A model generated the notes under the pieces. That model did no database searches. It saw only the letters and a list, made by a program, of their open reading frames with translations, and was not told where the DNA came from. A DNA stretch of 64,000 nt, taken from contig NZ_SMLZ01000100.1 in assembly GCF_009711415.1 (NCBI RefSeq), positions 32,069 to 96,068 on the forward strand, read 5' to 3'. The DNA is from Roseibium denhamense (GTDB lineage: Bacteria > Pseudomonadota > Alphaproteobacteria > Rhizobiales > Stappiaceae). Below, piece by piece: positions 48,319 through 57,108 of this stretch. Position 1 is the stretch's first letter. Each line of letters starts with the position of its first letter. Made by a program: the position numbers and the translations under genes.

Positions 48319-48568
48319 TGATACTTCTAGCAAGAGCCGCGCCACTCCAAAATCGCTTGCCAAATAGCGAGGCGCCAAGGATTAACATTCTGAATTATTG
48401 CCGGAATTTCGGAGCGACTTGCTCCATATGCCTAACTGTTGAGCCTTTGCCTTTAAAATCGTCAGGGAACTTCTCGACGACAGGGGTTGCTCATCCGATT
48501 AGGTTCCGCTTTCTTAACTGCGGAATGATAAGGGTGGCCAGGCTGGCCGCTCGGCAGGTCCGTCTCTA

Positions 48569-49966
48569 GTGATTGCGGTACAAGCGGGGATATCGGTGAC
48601 AATACGCCAAGCAGGCCGTTTTCCAGTGGCAACGCTGGCCATCGCTTTTTTGCTTCTTGCCTGGTCCGCGAGTTCATCAACCGCTGAAATAGGCACCTAC
48701 GTGCTGGTAGACGCGCGGAATGGTGCCGTGGTTGATGAAAAAAACGCCACTCGCAAATGGTACCCGGCCTCTCTCACCAAGATGATGACCGCGTATGTGA
48801 CCTTCAAAGCGATTCGGGAAGGCCGCCTGTCTCTTTCATCAGGTGTTGTTCAATCCAAGAATTCTGCCGCCGAACCGCCCAGCAAGATGGGTTTCAAGGT
48901 TGGAACGCGGTTCACCGTGGATACAGCGCTGAAGATCATCATGATCAAATCGGCAAATGACGTGTCTGTCGCGCTTGGTGAGGCGGTTGCCGGTTCGGAA
49001 GGCGCCTTCATCGACAGGATGAATGCGGAAGCGCGCCGCCTTGGCATGACCAACACACGCTTCACCAATCCCCACGGATTGCCGGATAACCGGCAGGTTA
49101 CGACCGCCCGTGACATGGCGATCCTAGCCATGGCCCTGCGGAAAGACTTTCCCGAGTCCCGCGATTTCTACAAACATCCCGGCATCCGCTTTGGGAAGAA
49201 AACGCTCCGGTCCGCGAACCGGGAGTTTTTGCTGCGTGTGCCGGGCGCGAATGGCATGAAGACAGGCTACATCTGTAACTCAGGGTACAATGTCGCCGCC
49301 TCAGTGACGCGCAATGGCAGAACACTGATAGCGATTATCATGGGCGCCTCCTCCGGTCTGGAGCGGACGGCTTTTGCCCGCGAATTGTTCGACACTGGAT
49401 TTCGGAAACGGGGCGGAAAATCCGTGACCCAAATGCGTGGATCTTCCGGCAATCCGCCAGCCGACGGATACTGCCGCCGCAACAAGAAGCTCAGTTCGAC
49501 CGAATATGTCGCGAAATACGACATAAAGCAGACCTCCGGCGGCGGTGTCCTTTTTTTCGGCAAGGCCAAAGACGCGGACCCGAAGAAAGTTGATTCAAGT
49601 GGCTTCACGAAGGCCAATGGCAAGCCGGATTGGGCGAAGATCCTGGACCGGACGCTTGGTCCGCGCCGGGTGGCATACCGTCCGCTGCCTGTTGGTCTCG
49701 GCAATCCGACCTCTGCTCCATCTGTTGCGGCAGTTCCGGCAGAAGATATTCCCTTGCCGAATCCCAATCCGATCCGCCGGGCTGAATACCAGATCCGTAC
49801 GCAACTACAGCAAACGGCTGAAGCGGCCCCGGTTGGGCCAGCGGCGGCGTCCGCCGTGCGTCCGGGCTCCGCCGTGGACACCAGTCAGGCGGCACCAGGG
49901 TCGATCTTTCGCAAAGGGCTCGATTTCACGATTCCTGTGCCAAATCCCAGCCCTAAAAAGCAATAG
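48569..49966 (+). CDS. D-alanyl-D-alanine carboxypeptidase (DacA/PBP5 type)
   Basis: Periplasmic peptidoglycan-trimming serine peptidase. SxxK in PASLTKMMTAY, SxN in KSANDVSVAL and KTG in GANGMKTGYI are all intact. A signal segment (ATLAIAFLLLAWSASSSTAE) is near the N-terminus. The start is GTG 48569, or GTG 48596 with GCGGGGA upstream, which looks at least as good. After the catalytic domain the C-terminal 150 residues are Pro/Ala-rich linkers with two IP-x-PNP motifs, in place of the usual PBP5 membrane anchor. It is divergent from ureD. Confidence 0.93.
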   Translation: MIAVQAGISVTIRQAGRFPVATLAIAFLLLAWSASSSTAEIGTYVLVDARNGAVVDEKNATRKWYPASLTKMMTAYVTFKAIREGRLSLSSGVVQSKNSAAEPPSKMGFKVGTRFTVDTALKIIMIKSANDVSVALGEAVAGSEGAFIDRMNAEARRLGMTNTRFTNPHGLPDNRQVTTARDMAILAMALRKDFPESRDFYKHPGIRFGKKTLRSANREFLLRVPGANGMKTGYICNSGYNVAASVTRNGRTLIAIIMGASSGLERTAFARELFDTGFRKRGGKSVTQMRGSSGNPPADGYCRRNKKLSSTEYVAKYDIKQTSGGGVLFFGKAKDADPKKVDSSGFTKANGKPDWAKILDRTLGPRRVAYRPLPVGLGNPTSAPSVAAVPAEDIPLPNPNPIRRAEYQIRTQLQQTAEAAPVGPAAASAVRPGSAVDTSQAAPGSIFRKGLDFTIPVPNPSPKKQ

Positions 49967-50151
49967 ATTAACTTTCTAGTAATCTGTTCTAACGGAAGTT
50001 AATTTTTCATTTAACCGTTTGTTTACTGTAATCATTAACAATTCTATCAGCAATTTTCCAAAGAGCGTATGTGCTTTCCGGAAAATGCCGTGACACACCT
50101 TGGGTCACTTCTGGCATAGGAAATGCTGACACTTTTACAGCGAGAGATCGG

Positions 50152-50451
50152 ATGATGATAGAACCGAGATCTACTGCCACAATTCGCGCACTTGCGAGCC
50201 TTGCAGAGATTTCTGCTGATCAACTCGAAGAAGGCGGATCTGTCGAGGACGTTATTGCCACGTTGCGCCGCGCGGCGCAGGCTGTGCGAATTGTGGTCGA
50301 CAACGACGCAGACGCTCCGTCAGATGAAGAAGACCTTGCGCAAGATCTGACGCCTATGGATCTTTCGGTAGAAGAGGCTGACCGGGCATCGGACAACGAA
50401 GATAAAAAGTCCTCTGAAACCGGCGAAGTTCATGTCTTGAACGCCGGTTAG
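50152..50451 (+). CDS. Hypothetical protein, 99 residues, acidic C-terminus
   Basis: Starts at ATG 50152 with CGAGAGATCGG just upstream; a longer frame to 50071 is not needed. The N-terminal half (TATIRALASLAEISADQLEEGGSVEDVIATLRRAAQAVRIVV) is probably two helices; the C-terminal half is strongly acidic (DNDADAPSDEEDLAQDL). No domain is recognised. No terminator or operon partner is obvious, and it stands alone between the carboxypeptidase and the CobW gene. Confidence 0.6.
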   Translation: MMIEPRSTATIRALASLAEISADQLEEGGSVEDVIATLRRAAQAVRIVVDNDADAPSDEEDLAQDLTPMDLSVEEADRASDNEDKKSSETGEVHVLNAG

Positions 50452-50541
50452 GCCAGCAAGCGGTTTTGCCACGCTTTCGCGCTTTGCTGACCGATATTGC
50501 CGACCGGCCGGGTTTCCAAACGAAGCGAAGTCACTTAATTG

Positions 50542-50576
50542 ATGGATCAGCTGCAATCATCAAAAAGCTGATCCAT
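50542..50576. promoter_or_regulatory. 11-base perfect inverted repeat over the CobW start codon
   Basis: ATGGATCAGCT (50542-50552) and AGCTGATCCAT (50566-50576) are exact reverse complements separated by 13 bases. The second arm includes the A and T of the ATG of the CobW-type gene. In RNA it would form a hairpin that hides the start codon and ribosome site; as DNA it could be an operator. Confidence 0.6.
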
Positions 50577-51825
50577 GACCGCCCCCAAGACTTCAAGTGC
50601 CGGTGCAACCCGTAAGGGCCCCAAGCCACCTATTCCGCTATCTGTTTTGACCGGGTTCCTCGGGGCTGGGAAGACGACGCTGCTCAACAGCCTACTTAAC
50701 GATCCGGCCATGGCGGATACGGCCGTCATCATCAACGAATTTGGCGAAATCGGCCTCGACCACCTGTTTGTTGGCCAAGCCGGCGAAGGCATAGTGGAAT
50801 TGTCGTCCGGCTGCCTCTGCTGCACGATCCGTGGCGATCTGGTCACCACGCTGGAAAATCTGTTGCGCCACCTCGACAATGGCCGCACCGAACGTTTGAG
50901 CCGGGTGGTCATTGAGACAACCGGTCTCGCGGATCCGGCGCCTATCCTGCACACAGTCATGCTGCACCCGTATCTTGTGATGCGATACCGGCTCGAAAGT
51001 GTCGTCACGCTGGTTGACGCTGTAAATGGCGTTCAGACGCTTGATGAGCATGAAGAAGCGCGCAAGCAAGCGGCTGTTGCAGACAGGATCGTTCTCACAA
51101 AAACCGACCTTTTAACAACGCCGGAGCAGACCGCCAGTTTTCAAACGCTGCGAAAGCGCTTGAAGGCTCTGAACCCGGGCGCAGGGGTTCTTGATGTCCA
51201 GGCCGGTGAAGCCGTTCCGGGTAAGCTCTTTGATGCAGGCCTTTACGATCCGGCCACAAAAATCCCGGACGTCGCCGGCTGGTTGAACGCGGAAGCTTAT
51301 GACGGGCAGGACCATGATCACGGTCACACTCATGATCATGCGCACGGACATGGCCATGGCGAGGGGCACCATCACCACCACCCTCATGGGCATCATCACG
51401 GGCACGGCGATCACGGCCATGCCCACGACGTGAACCGGCATAGTGAGGCGATCCGGGCATTTACCTTGTCCACCGACCGGCCCGTATCCGCTTCCGCTCT
51501 TGAGATGTTTCTGGATCTCCTGCGGTCCGCGCATGGCCCGAAACTGCTGCGGGTCAAAGGGATCGTCCAGATCGCAGAAGATCCGGACCGGCCGGTCGTG
51601 ATCCACGGGGTGCAACATGTTTTCCACCCGCCGGCGACCCTTGAAGCCTGGCCGGACGATGATCACAGCACCCGGATGGTTTTCATCACCAAGGATCTGC
51701 CGGAGGGCTTCGTGCGCAAAATGTTCGAGGCCTTCTCCGGTGCATTGAGACCCGATACACCGGATCCCAAGGCGCTCACCGACAATCCGTTGGCAATAAC
51801 AGGCTTTACCAGTCCGGTCAGATAA
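50575..51825 (+). CDS. CobW/COG0523 family GTPase with His-rich metal-binding region
   Basis: The 416-residue protein has the G3E-family P-loop GFLGAGKTTLLN near residue 30, the metal-binding GCLCCTIRGDL (CxCC), TGLADPAPIL, VLTKTDL (NKxD-like) and the CobW C-terminal domain. Between about residues 240 and 285 lies a stretch with over twenty histidines (HDHGHTHDHAHGHGHG... HHHHPHG). Such proteins are zinc, cobalt or nickel chaperones; Zn under starvation is the commonest role. Cobalamin and urease genes lie in this window, so Co or Ni are also possible. A 50-base gap precedes it, with the inverted repeat over its start. Confidence 0.92.
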   Translation: MTAPKTSSAGATRKGPKPPIPLSVLTGFLGAGKTTLLNSLLNDPAMADTAVIINEFGEIGLDHLFVGQAGEGIVELSSGCLCCTIRGDLVTTLENLLRHLDNGRTERLSRVVIETTGLADPAPILHTVMLHPYLVMRYRLESVVTLVDAVNGVQTLDEHEEARKQAAVADRIVLTKTDLLTTPEQTASFQTLRKRLKALNPGAGVLDVQAGEAVPGKLFDAGLYDPATKIPDVAGWLNAEAYDGQDHDHGHTHDHAHGHGHGEGHHHHHPHGHHHGHGDHGHAHDVNRHSEAIRAFTLSTDRPVSASALEMFLDLLRSAHGPKLLRVKGIVQIAEDPDRPVVIHGVQHVFHPPATLEAWPDDDHSTRMVFITKDLPEGFVRKMFEAFSGALRPDTPDPKALTDNPLAITGFTSPVR

Positions 51826-51834
51826 GAGGCTCTT

Positions 51835-52701
51835 TTAATCCTTTTTGCGGACCCGGATCAGCCCTTCCTGAGCGGTCGAGGCGATCAGCCTGCCGTCTTG
51901 GGCGTAAAGCAGGCCGCGGTTCATGCCGCGTGCGCCGGAGGACGAGGTGCTATCGGTTGCGTAAAGCAGCCATTCATCGGCGCGAAACGGCCGGTGGAAC
52001 CACATGGCATGATCGAGGCTCGCCGCCTGGATTTTGGGGCTGAAGACGGATGTGCCGTGCGGAAACAAGGATGTGTCGAGCAAGGTCATGTCGGAGGCAT
52101 AAGCCAGGACGCATTGATGGATCCGTTCATCCTCCGGCAACTGGCCTGATGCTCTAACCCAGACATATTGCTGCGGCGGCAGGGCCTTTTTGGAGAAATA
52201 GTGGGTCATGTCGACCGGCCGCATTTCAATTGGCCGTTCCCGCTCCCAGTATTTTCGGATGTTTTCCGGTGCCATGGACAAAAACTTGTCCTTGAGCTCC
52301 TGTTCGCTCGGCAAAGTATCCGGGCCGGGCACTTCTGGCATGGCGATCTGGTGCTCCAGACCTCCTTCGCGGATCTGAAACGACGCGGACATGGAAAATA
52401 TTGCTTCGCCATGCTGGATTGCGACGACGCGCCGGGTTGTGAAGCTGCCGCCATCGCGGATCCGGTCGACTTCATAGATGATCGGCACCGCGGGATCGCC
52501 CGGGCGCAGAAAGTACCCGTGCAGGGAGTGCACGTGACGATCCTCGATCACGGTTCGTGAAGCTGCAACCAGTGCCTGGCCGATGACCTGCCCTCCAAAC
52601 ACCCGCTGCCAGCCGACTTGTGGGCTGCGACCACGGAACAGGTTGTGTTCCAGCGGCTCCAGGTCGAGAATTTGCAAAAGCGTATCGATGGCCGTGTTCA
52701 T
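51835..52701 (-). CDS. tesB: Acyl-CoA thioesterase II (TesB)
   Basis: Hydrolyses acyl-CoA to fatty acid and CoA. The 288-residue protein is a double hot-dog with family motifs NLFRGRSPQVGWQRVFGGQVIGQAL, LHGYFLRPGDPAVPIIYEV and SFTTRRVVAIQHGEAIFSMSASFQ in the first half, and LDHAMWFHRPFRADEWLLYATDS in the second half, including the catalytic Asp region. It converges with the CobW gene (9-base gap). Confidence 0.95.
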   Translation of the reverse strand: MNTAIDTLLQILDLEPLEHNLFRGRSPQVGWQRVFGGQVIGQALVAASRTVIEDRHVHSLHGYFLRPGDPAVPIIYEVDRIRDGGSFTTRRVVAIQHGEAIFSMSASFQIREGGLEHQIAMPEVPGPDTLPSEQELKDKFLSMAPENIRKYWERERPIEMRPVDMTHYFSKKALPPQQYVWVRASGQLPEDERIHQCVLAYASDMTLLDTSLFPHGTSVFSPKIQAASLDHAMWFHRPFRADEWLLYATDSTSSSGARGMNRGLLYAQDGRLIASTAQEGLIRVRKKD

Positions 52702-52833
52702 CGGCAGGATCCTTGATATGAAGAGGTCATGTGATTTGCACGGCGTCGGCCGCGGCCCATGTGATCTGTTGAACGGCTGTTGACGTTAAAGTCAAGATGC
52801 CCCCGAGACAACTGGACGAGGAGTGAAAGAATA

Positions 52834-54072
52834 ATGGCGCAGCCAGAAGGACAGCCGGATATCTTTGATGTGGTCATTGCAGGCGGAGGATATGTCGGAC
52901 TTTCGCTCGCGGTCGCCCTGAAAACGGCAGATCCGTCCGCGTCCTGTGCCATCATTGATCCCAAGCCTATGGATGACCTGCACAAAGATCCCCGGGCGTC
53001 CGCAATTGCGGCCGCAGCATCGCGCATGCTGTCGCAGCTTGGCGTGTGGGACACGCTGAAGGAAAAGGCGCAGCCGATCAACGAGATGATCGTGACGGAC
53101 AGCAAGCTGCGGGATTCCGTCCGTCCGGTCTTTCTGACCTTCGATGGCGAAACAACAGACGGCGAACCCTTCGCCCACATGGTCCCGAACGGGTTGATGA
53201 TGCCTGCGCTGTACGAAGCCGCACAAAAACTCGGTGTTGTGTTTTTCGCTCCCGGTATGGCTGAGACATTCCGGACACATTCAAATCACGTTGATCTTGT
53301 TCTTGCGGACGGATCTGAACTGAGGACCCGCTTGCTCGTTGCTGCCGATGGTGTGCGGTCAAAACTGCGCGACCTGGCGGGCATCCGGACAGTTGACTGG
53401 GATTATGGCCAGTCCGGAATTGTCACGACAGTGAAACATGAGCGCCCGCATCTTGGCCGCGCAGAAGAGCACTTCTTGCCCGCCGGCCCGTTCGCCGTTT
53501 TGCCCCTTCCCGGCAACCGGTCGTCCCTAGTCTGGACTGAAAAGACGGCCGACGCCGACCGGCTTGTCCGCTCTGATGATTTTACCTTCGAGCTGGAGCT
53601 GGAGCGCCGGTTCGGTCATCACCTTGGAACGCTGGAAATTGATGGCCCAAGGCGGGCCTATCCGCTGGGGCTCAAATTGGCGCGCGAATTCGTGAAGCCA
53701 CGGTTTGCGCTGGTTGGTGATGCGGCGCATGGCATTCATCCGATCGCGGGACAAGGCTTGAACCTGGGCTTCAAGGATGTTGCGGCCCTGGCCGAGGTGC
53801 TTGTCGATGCCCGCCGGCTTGGTCAGGATGTTGGTGGCATGGATATCCTGGAACGTTACCAGCGCTGGCGCCGTTTCGACACGTTCCAGATGGGCGTTGT
53901 AACGGATGTCCTAAACCGCCTCTTCTCAAATGACATTGATGTCATCCGGGCTGTGCGGGATTTCGGGCTTGGCTTGGTCGACCGCATGCCAAAGCTGAAG
54001 AGCCAGTTTATCAAAGAGGCATCGGGGTTTGCCGGACCAGTTCCGAAATTGCTTTCTGGAGAACCCATCTGA
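52834..54072 (+). CDS. UbiH/UbiF/VisC/COQ6 family FAD-dependent hydroxylase
   Basis: Ubiquinone ring hydroxylase. From ATG 52834 (MAQPEGQPDIFDVVIAGGGYVGLSLAVAL) with GAGGAGTGAAAGA upstream; the protein has 412 residues. The N-terminal GGGYVGLSLAV binds FAD, LLVAADGVRSKLRDLAG contacts the cofactor, and LVGDAAHGIHPIAGQGLNLGFKD is the second FAD motif. Which ring position it acts on cannot be read from the sequence. A stem-loop follows at 54097. Confidence 0.9.
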   Translation: MAQPEGQPDIFDVVIAGGGYVGLSLAVALKTADPSASCAIIDPKPMDDLHKDPRASAIAAAASRMLSQLGVWDTLKEKAQPINEMIVTDSKLRDSVRPVFLTFDGETTDGEPFAHMVPNGLMMPALYEAAQKLGVVFFAPGMAETFRTHSNHVDLVLADGSELRTRLLVAADGVRSKLRDLAGIRTVDWDYGQSGIVTTVKHERPHLGRAEEHFLPAGPFAVLPLPGNRSSLVWTEKTADADRLVRSDDFTFELELERRFGHHLGTLEIDGPRRAYPLGLKLAREFVKPRFALVGDAAHGIHPIAGQGLNLGFKDVAALAEVLVDARRLGQDVGGMDILERYQRWRRFDTFQMGVVTDVLNRLFSNDIDVIRAVRDFGLGLVDRMPKLKSQFIKEASGFAGPVPKLLSGEPI

Positions 54073-54096
54073 TAAGACAGAAGCGGGATGGGAGAG

Positions 54097-54124
54097 CCCG
54101 GCAATGGATTGTTTGCCGGGTTTG
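54097..54124 (+). terminator. Probable terminator after the UbiH-family gene
   Basis: CCCGGCAA (54097-54104) and TTGCCGGG (54113-54120) form an eight-base stem, but only three T follow, so termination may be incomplete and run into the SDR gene. Confidence 0.55.
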
Positions 54125-54149
54125 ATTGGGAATTTCGGATTAGTTATCA

Positions 54150-55022
54150 ATGAATGACCGGTCGCCGGCTGTTTCGGCACAAAGAAGTATCCTGATCACA
54201 GGATGCTCATCAGGAATTGGCGCTGAAGCAGCCCGTGTGATGCGCGGCCGGAATTGGCGCGTCTTTCCCACGGCCCGGCGGGACGAGGATGTTGCCCGTT
54301 TAACCGATCAGGGCTTTGAAGCGTTCCGCCTGGACTATGAGGACCCGGAAAGTATCAAGGCGACCGCCGATTCCGTTCTTGCTCTGACGGATAATCGCAT
54401 CGATGCCGTGTTCAACAATGGAGCCTATGCCGTTCCGGGCGCCTTGGAGGATATTCCGGTCGCTGCTCTGCGCGCGCTTTTTGAAGCGAATTTCCTTGGC
54501 TGGCATGATCTGACACAGCGGCTCATTCCGGCCATGCGTGATCGTCATTCAGGCCGGATCGTGCAATGTTCTTCGGTGCTTGGCCTTGTTTCGGTGAAAT
54601 ACCGGGGCGCCTATACGGCGTCCAAATTTGCACTTGAAGCCTACTCAGACACCTTGCGCCAGGAACTGAAAGGCACCGGCATTCATGTTTCCCTGATAGA
54701 GCCGGGGCCAATCGATACGGACTTCACCAAAAACGCACTGCAAAATTTCGATCGCTGGATCGGTGATGAGGGGCTGAAGCGTTCACCACACAAAGCAACG
54801 TATGAAAAACGCCGTGTCCGCATGGAATCTGGCGAACCGGGGTTTTTCAAGCTTCCGCCGGGATCTGTCGTGTCGCGCCTGGTACATGCGGTAGAGGCCA
54901 AGCGCCCGAAAGCGCGTTACCATGTCACGGTTCCCACCACTGTCATGGCTGTGGCAAGAAGGGTGCTTCCCACCGGCTTGCTGGACCGGTTCTGCATTTG
55001 GGCGGCAGATAGCGAAGAATAA
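54150..55022 (+). CDS. Short-chain dehydrogenase/reductase (SDR)
   Basis: 290-residue classical SDR: ILITGCSSGIGAEAAR as the TGxxxGxG nucleotide loop, FNNGAYAVPGALED, catalytic Ser in VQCSSVLGLVSVKYRGAYTASKFALEAYSDTLRQ with Tyr-x3-Lys (YTASK). The RHIVF-like SLIEPGPIDTDFTKN is typical of the SDR subgroup often annotated as SDR family oxidoreductase. The substrate is unknown. It may be cotranscribed with the upstream UbiH-family gene. Confidence 0.88.
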   Translation: MNDRSPAVSAQRSILITGCSSGIGAEAARVMRGRNWRVFPTARRDEDVARLTDQGFEAFRLDYEDPESIKATADSVLALTDNRIDAVFNNGAYAVPGALEDIPVAALRALFEANFLGWHDLTQRLIPAMRDRHSGRIVQCSSVLGLVSVKYRGAYTASKFALEAYSDTLRQELKGTGIHVSLIEPGPIDTDFTKNALQNFDRWIGDEGLKRSPHKATYEKRRVRMESGEPGFFKLPPGSVVSRLVHAVEAKRPKARYHVTVPTTVMAVARRVLPTGLLDRFCIWAADSEE

Positions 55023-55083
55023 AACTGCTGAGGCCGGCACAAAGGTACGGACGCAGATATGAGCCGATCTGAAGGAAAAGACT

Positions 55084-55281
55084 ATGGCGAGTTTTGTAAA
55101 TACCCTAATACCAATCGGCATGGCCGCCGTTGCAATCGTATTGGCGCTCGGTCTCATCAACATGTTTCGAAATGGCCCCTCCAACCGATCGCAAATGTTG
55201 ATGCGTTGGCGGGTCGGTTTACAGTTTTTGGTCATTGTCCTAGTGATGGGCGGGCTCTACTTCTTCGGCACTGGCAATTAA
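55084..55281 (+). CDS. Two-TM protein (HIG1-domain type)
   Basis: The 65-residue protein has two transmembrane helices (LIPIGMAAVAIVLALGLINMF and VGLQFLVIVLVMGGLYFFG) joined by a short basic loop (RNGPSNRSQMLMRWR). This is the pattern of the HIG1/twin-transmembrane family of alphaproteobacteria, related to the mitochondrial respiratory supercomplex factors. ACCESSORY evidence is its conserved position just before the adenosyltransferase gene, 21 bases apart. Confidence 0.8.
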   Translation: MASFVNTLIPIGMAAVAIVLALGLINMFRNGPSNRSQMLMRWRVGLQFLVIVLVMGGLYFFGTGN

Positions 55282-55302
55282 TAACAGGGGTGAGCCGAAG
55301 CG

Positions 55303-55878
55303 ATGGTCGTTCTGAACAAGATCTACACGAAAACAGGTGATGACGGGACAACCGCGCTTGGATCCGGTGAGCGGCGCCCCAAACACGATCTGCGCATTGA
55401 AGCCTATGGAACCGTGGACGAGACGAACTCCATAGTCGGGATCGTACGTCTTCAAACCGCTGAAAATGCGCCACTCGTTGACGGTGTGCTCGGGCGGATC
55501 CAAAATGACCTTTTCGATCTTGGTGCGGACTTGGCAACGCCGGAAACAGGCCAGGACCTCGGTTATGAGCCATTGCGCGTTACAGATGGTCAGGTTGAGG
55601 CGATTGAGGCCGCAATTGACGAATTGAACGCGGATTTGTCGCCCCTCCGGTCCTTCGTTTTGCCGGGTGGGAGCGCCGCCTCTGCCCACCTCCACCTTGC
55701 CAGAACGGTCTCGCGCCGGGCAGAGCGGCTGATCGTCGAATTGTCCCAGCGGGAGAACATTAATCCGGCAGCAAGCCGGTACATGAACCGGTTATCGGAT
55801 TATTTCTTTGTTGCCTCAAGGTATCTGAACAACAAGGGCGAGGATGATGTCCTGTGGGTGCCGGGCAAAAACAGGTGA
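55303..55878 (+). CDS. Cob(I)alamin adenosyltransferase, PduO type
   Basis: Transfers adenosyl from ATP to cob(I)alamin to make adenosylcobalamin. The 191-residue protein begins with the ATP motif KIYTKTGDDGTTALGSGERRPK and has IEAYGTVDETNSIVGIVRL and SRRAERLIVELSQRENINPAASRYMNRLSDYFFVASRYLN. It follows the HIG1 gene by 21 bases and precedes the rhomboid gene by 26, so the three may form one operon. No cobalamin riboswitch is visible upstream. Confidence 0.95.
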   Translation: MVVLNKIYTKTGDDGTTALGSGERRPKHDLRIEAYGTVDETNSIVGIVRLQTAENAPLVDGVLGRIQNDLFDLGADLATPETGQDLGYEPLRVTDGQVEAIEAAIDELNADLSPLRSFVLPGGSAASAHLHLARTVSRRAERLIVELSQRENINPAASRYMNRLSDYFFVASRYLNNKGEDDVLWVPGKNR

Positions 55879-55904
55879 TATGAAATCGCCCGGGGGCCGG
55901 TTGG

Positions 55905-56597
55905 ATGTTCATTCCGCTACATGACCACAACAAGCTTACACATGTTCCGCGTCCATACGTGAACCTTGGCCTGATCGCGGCGAACTTTATTGTCTATTTC
56001 GTGCTGCAGGGCGCTGGCCAGGAACAGGCGATGATCGGTTCCTCCTACTCCTATGGACTTATTCCGTCGGTCTTTTTCGATCTGAGGGATCTGTCGCCGC
56101 AGCTCCAGATGCTTCCGGACACCTTTTCGATTGTCACTTATGCATTCCTCCATGGAGGTTTCATGCATCTCATTGGAAACATGCTGTTTCTGTGGGTCTT
56201 CGGAGACAATGTCGAAGATGCGATGGGGCATTTGCGCTATCTGGTGTTCTATCTTCTGTGCGCGGCGGCCGGCGGATATACGTATGCCGTTCTGGATCAG
56301 ACATCGGACATTCCATTGGTTGGCGCGTCCGGAGCTGTCTCAGGTGTCGTAGCGGCCTATTTGATGCTGCATCCGAATGTTAAAATTTGGGTGCTTGCCT
56401 TGGGCCGGATCCCTTTACGTCTGACCGCGCGCTGGGTATTGGGCGCCTGGGTGCTCTACCAGGTGTTCAACGTTGCCGTAAGCGCCGACAGCCAGGTCGC
56501 CTGGATCGCGCATATCGGGGGGCTTGTTGCGGGTGCCTTGCTGATCATCCCGTTCCGGCGGCGCGGCGTGCCATTGTTTGACCGGGGCATGAGGTAA
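55905..56597 (+). CDS. Rhomboid family intramembrane serine protease
   Basis: The 230-residue membrane protein has about six helices. The catalytic Ser is in VGASGAVSGVVAAYL and the His in AHIGGLVAGALL; FLHGGFMHLIGNMLFLWVFGDN is the conserved loop 1 region with HxxxN. The amphipathic front (HDHNKLTHVPRPYVNLGLI) is typical of alphaproteobacterial rhomboids. The substrate is unknown; exposed lipoproteins or single-pass proteins are typical targets. Confidence 0.93.
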   Translation: MFIPLHDHNKLTHVPRPYVNLGLIAANFIVYFVLQGAGQEQAMIGSSYSYGLIPSVFFDLRDLSPQLQMLPDTFSIVTYAFLHGGFMHLIGNMLFLWVFGDNVEDAMGHLRYLVFYLLCAAAGGYTYAVLDQTSDIPLVGASGAVSGVVAAYLMLHPNVKIWVLALGRIPLRLTARWVLGAWVLYQVFNVAVSADSQVAWIAHIGGLVAGALLIIPFRRRGVPLFDRGMR

Positions 56598-56700
56598 TTT
56601 GAGCTTCAACACAACGGGAAACACTTGAGACGGCCGCAAACACCTTTCAGCTTGCGGTCGTCGGGCAGCTATGGGTGTGCCTGCAGCTTAAAGGTTTGCG

Positions 56701-57090
56701 TCAGGCCGGCTTCCATATCCCGGCTGAGGTCCGGCAGGCCGTTCCAGTAGTGCTGTCGCTTTTCCCGGTGGCCAGCACCACTTTCTCGCGGTAACTCCGG
56801 CAATAGGTGCCAGTTCGGGTTTTCCAGGTTTTGATTGGTGTCACTGTTCCGGCAACCCCGGTCGCATCATTCCGCCAGGTTGAAGACTGGCCGGCCGTCT
56901 TTGTTTCAAGAGTGTCTTGGAAACTCTGTTCCGCCAATATCCGGTCACCTGGAGTTAAAATAGGTGCGGAACCGGTCTGGTCATTTTCTTCCAGACCCCG
57001 GGAAGCCATTGCGGAGCAGCCAGCAATCGCAACGAGGAGAAATCCGAATGCGGCACCCCGCAAACAGCCTTTGGTGATTGACGCGCGCAC
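56701..57090 (-). CDS. Lipoprotein with RT0821/Lpp0805-type surface domain
   Basis: GTG 57090 is preceded by GGGAGGAG and gives 129 residues; a GTG at 57102 is possible. A lipobox (LLVAIAGCSA) is followed by a linker and the domain AGTVTPIKTWKTRTGTYCRSYREKVV...GTACRTSAGIW, which fits the family of 17-kDa surface antigens. The same order of motifs (GDWSETLTPIETY, GHWCREYVRE, GTACRDETGTW) closes the anti-sigma factor at 58383. It lies 18 bases downstream of the RGD-repeat gene. Confidence 0.85.
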   Translation of the reverse strand: MRASITKGCLRGAAFGFLLVAIAGCSAMASRGLEENDQTGSAPILTPGDRILAEQSFQDTLETKTAGQSSTWRNDATGVAGTVTPIKTWKTRTGTYCRSYREKVVLATGKSDSTTGTACRTSAGIWKPA

Positions 57091-57108
57091 AACTCCTCCC
57101 ACAGAGCT

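Noticed and set aside
49999..50015. CtrA site between the carboxypeptidase and the 99-residue gene
   Set aside because: The two half-sites are eight rather than seven bases apart.
50575..51825. CobW gene as a member of the urease operon
   Set aside because: It is on the opposite strand, separated by two other transcription units; any nickel role is speculation.
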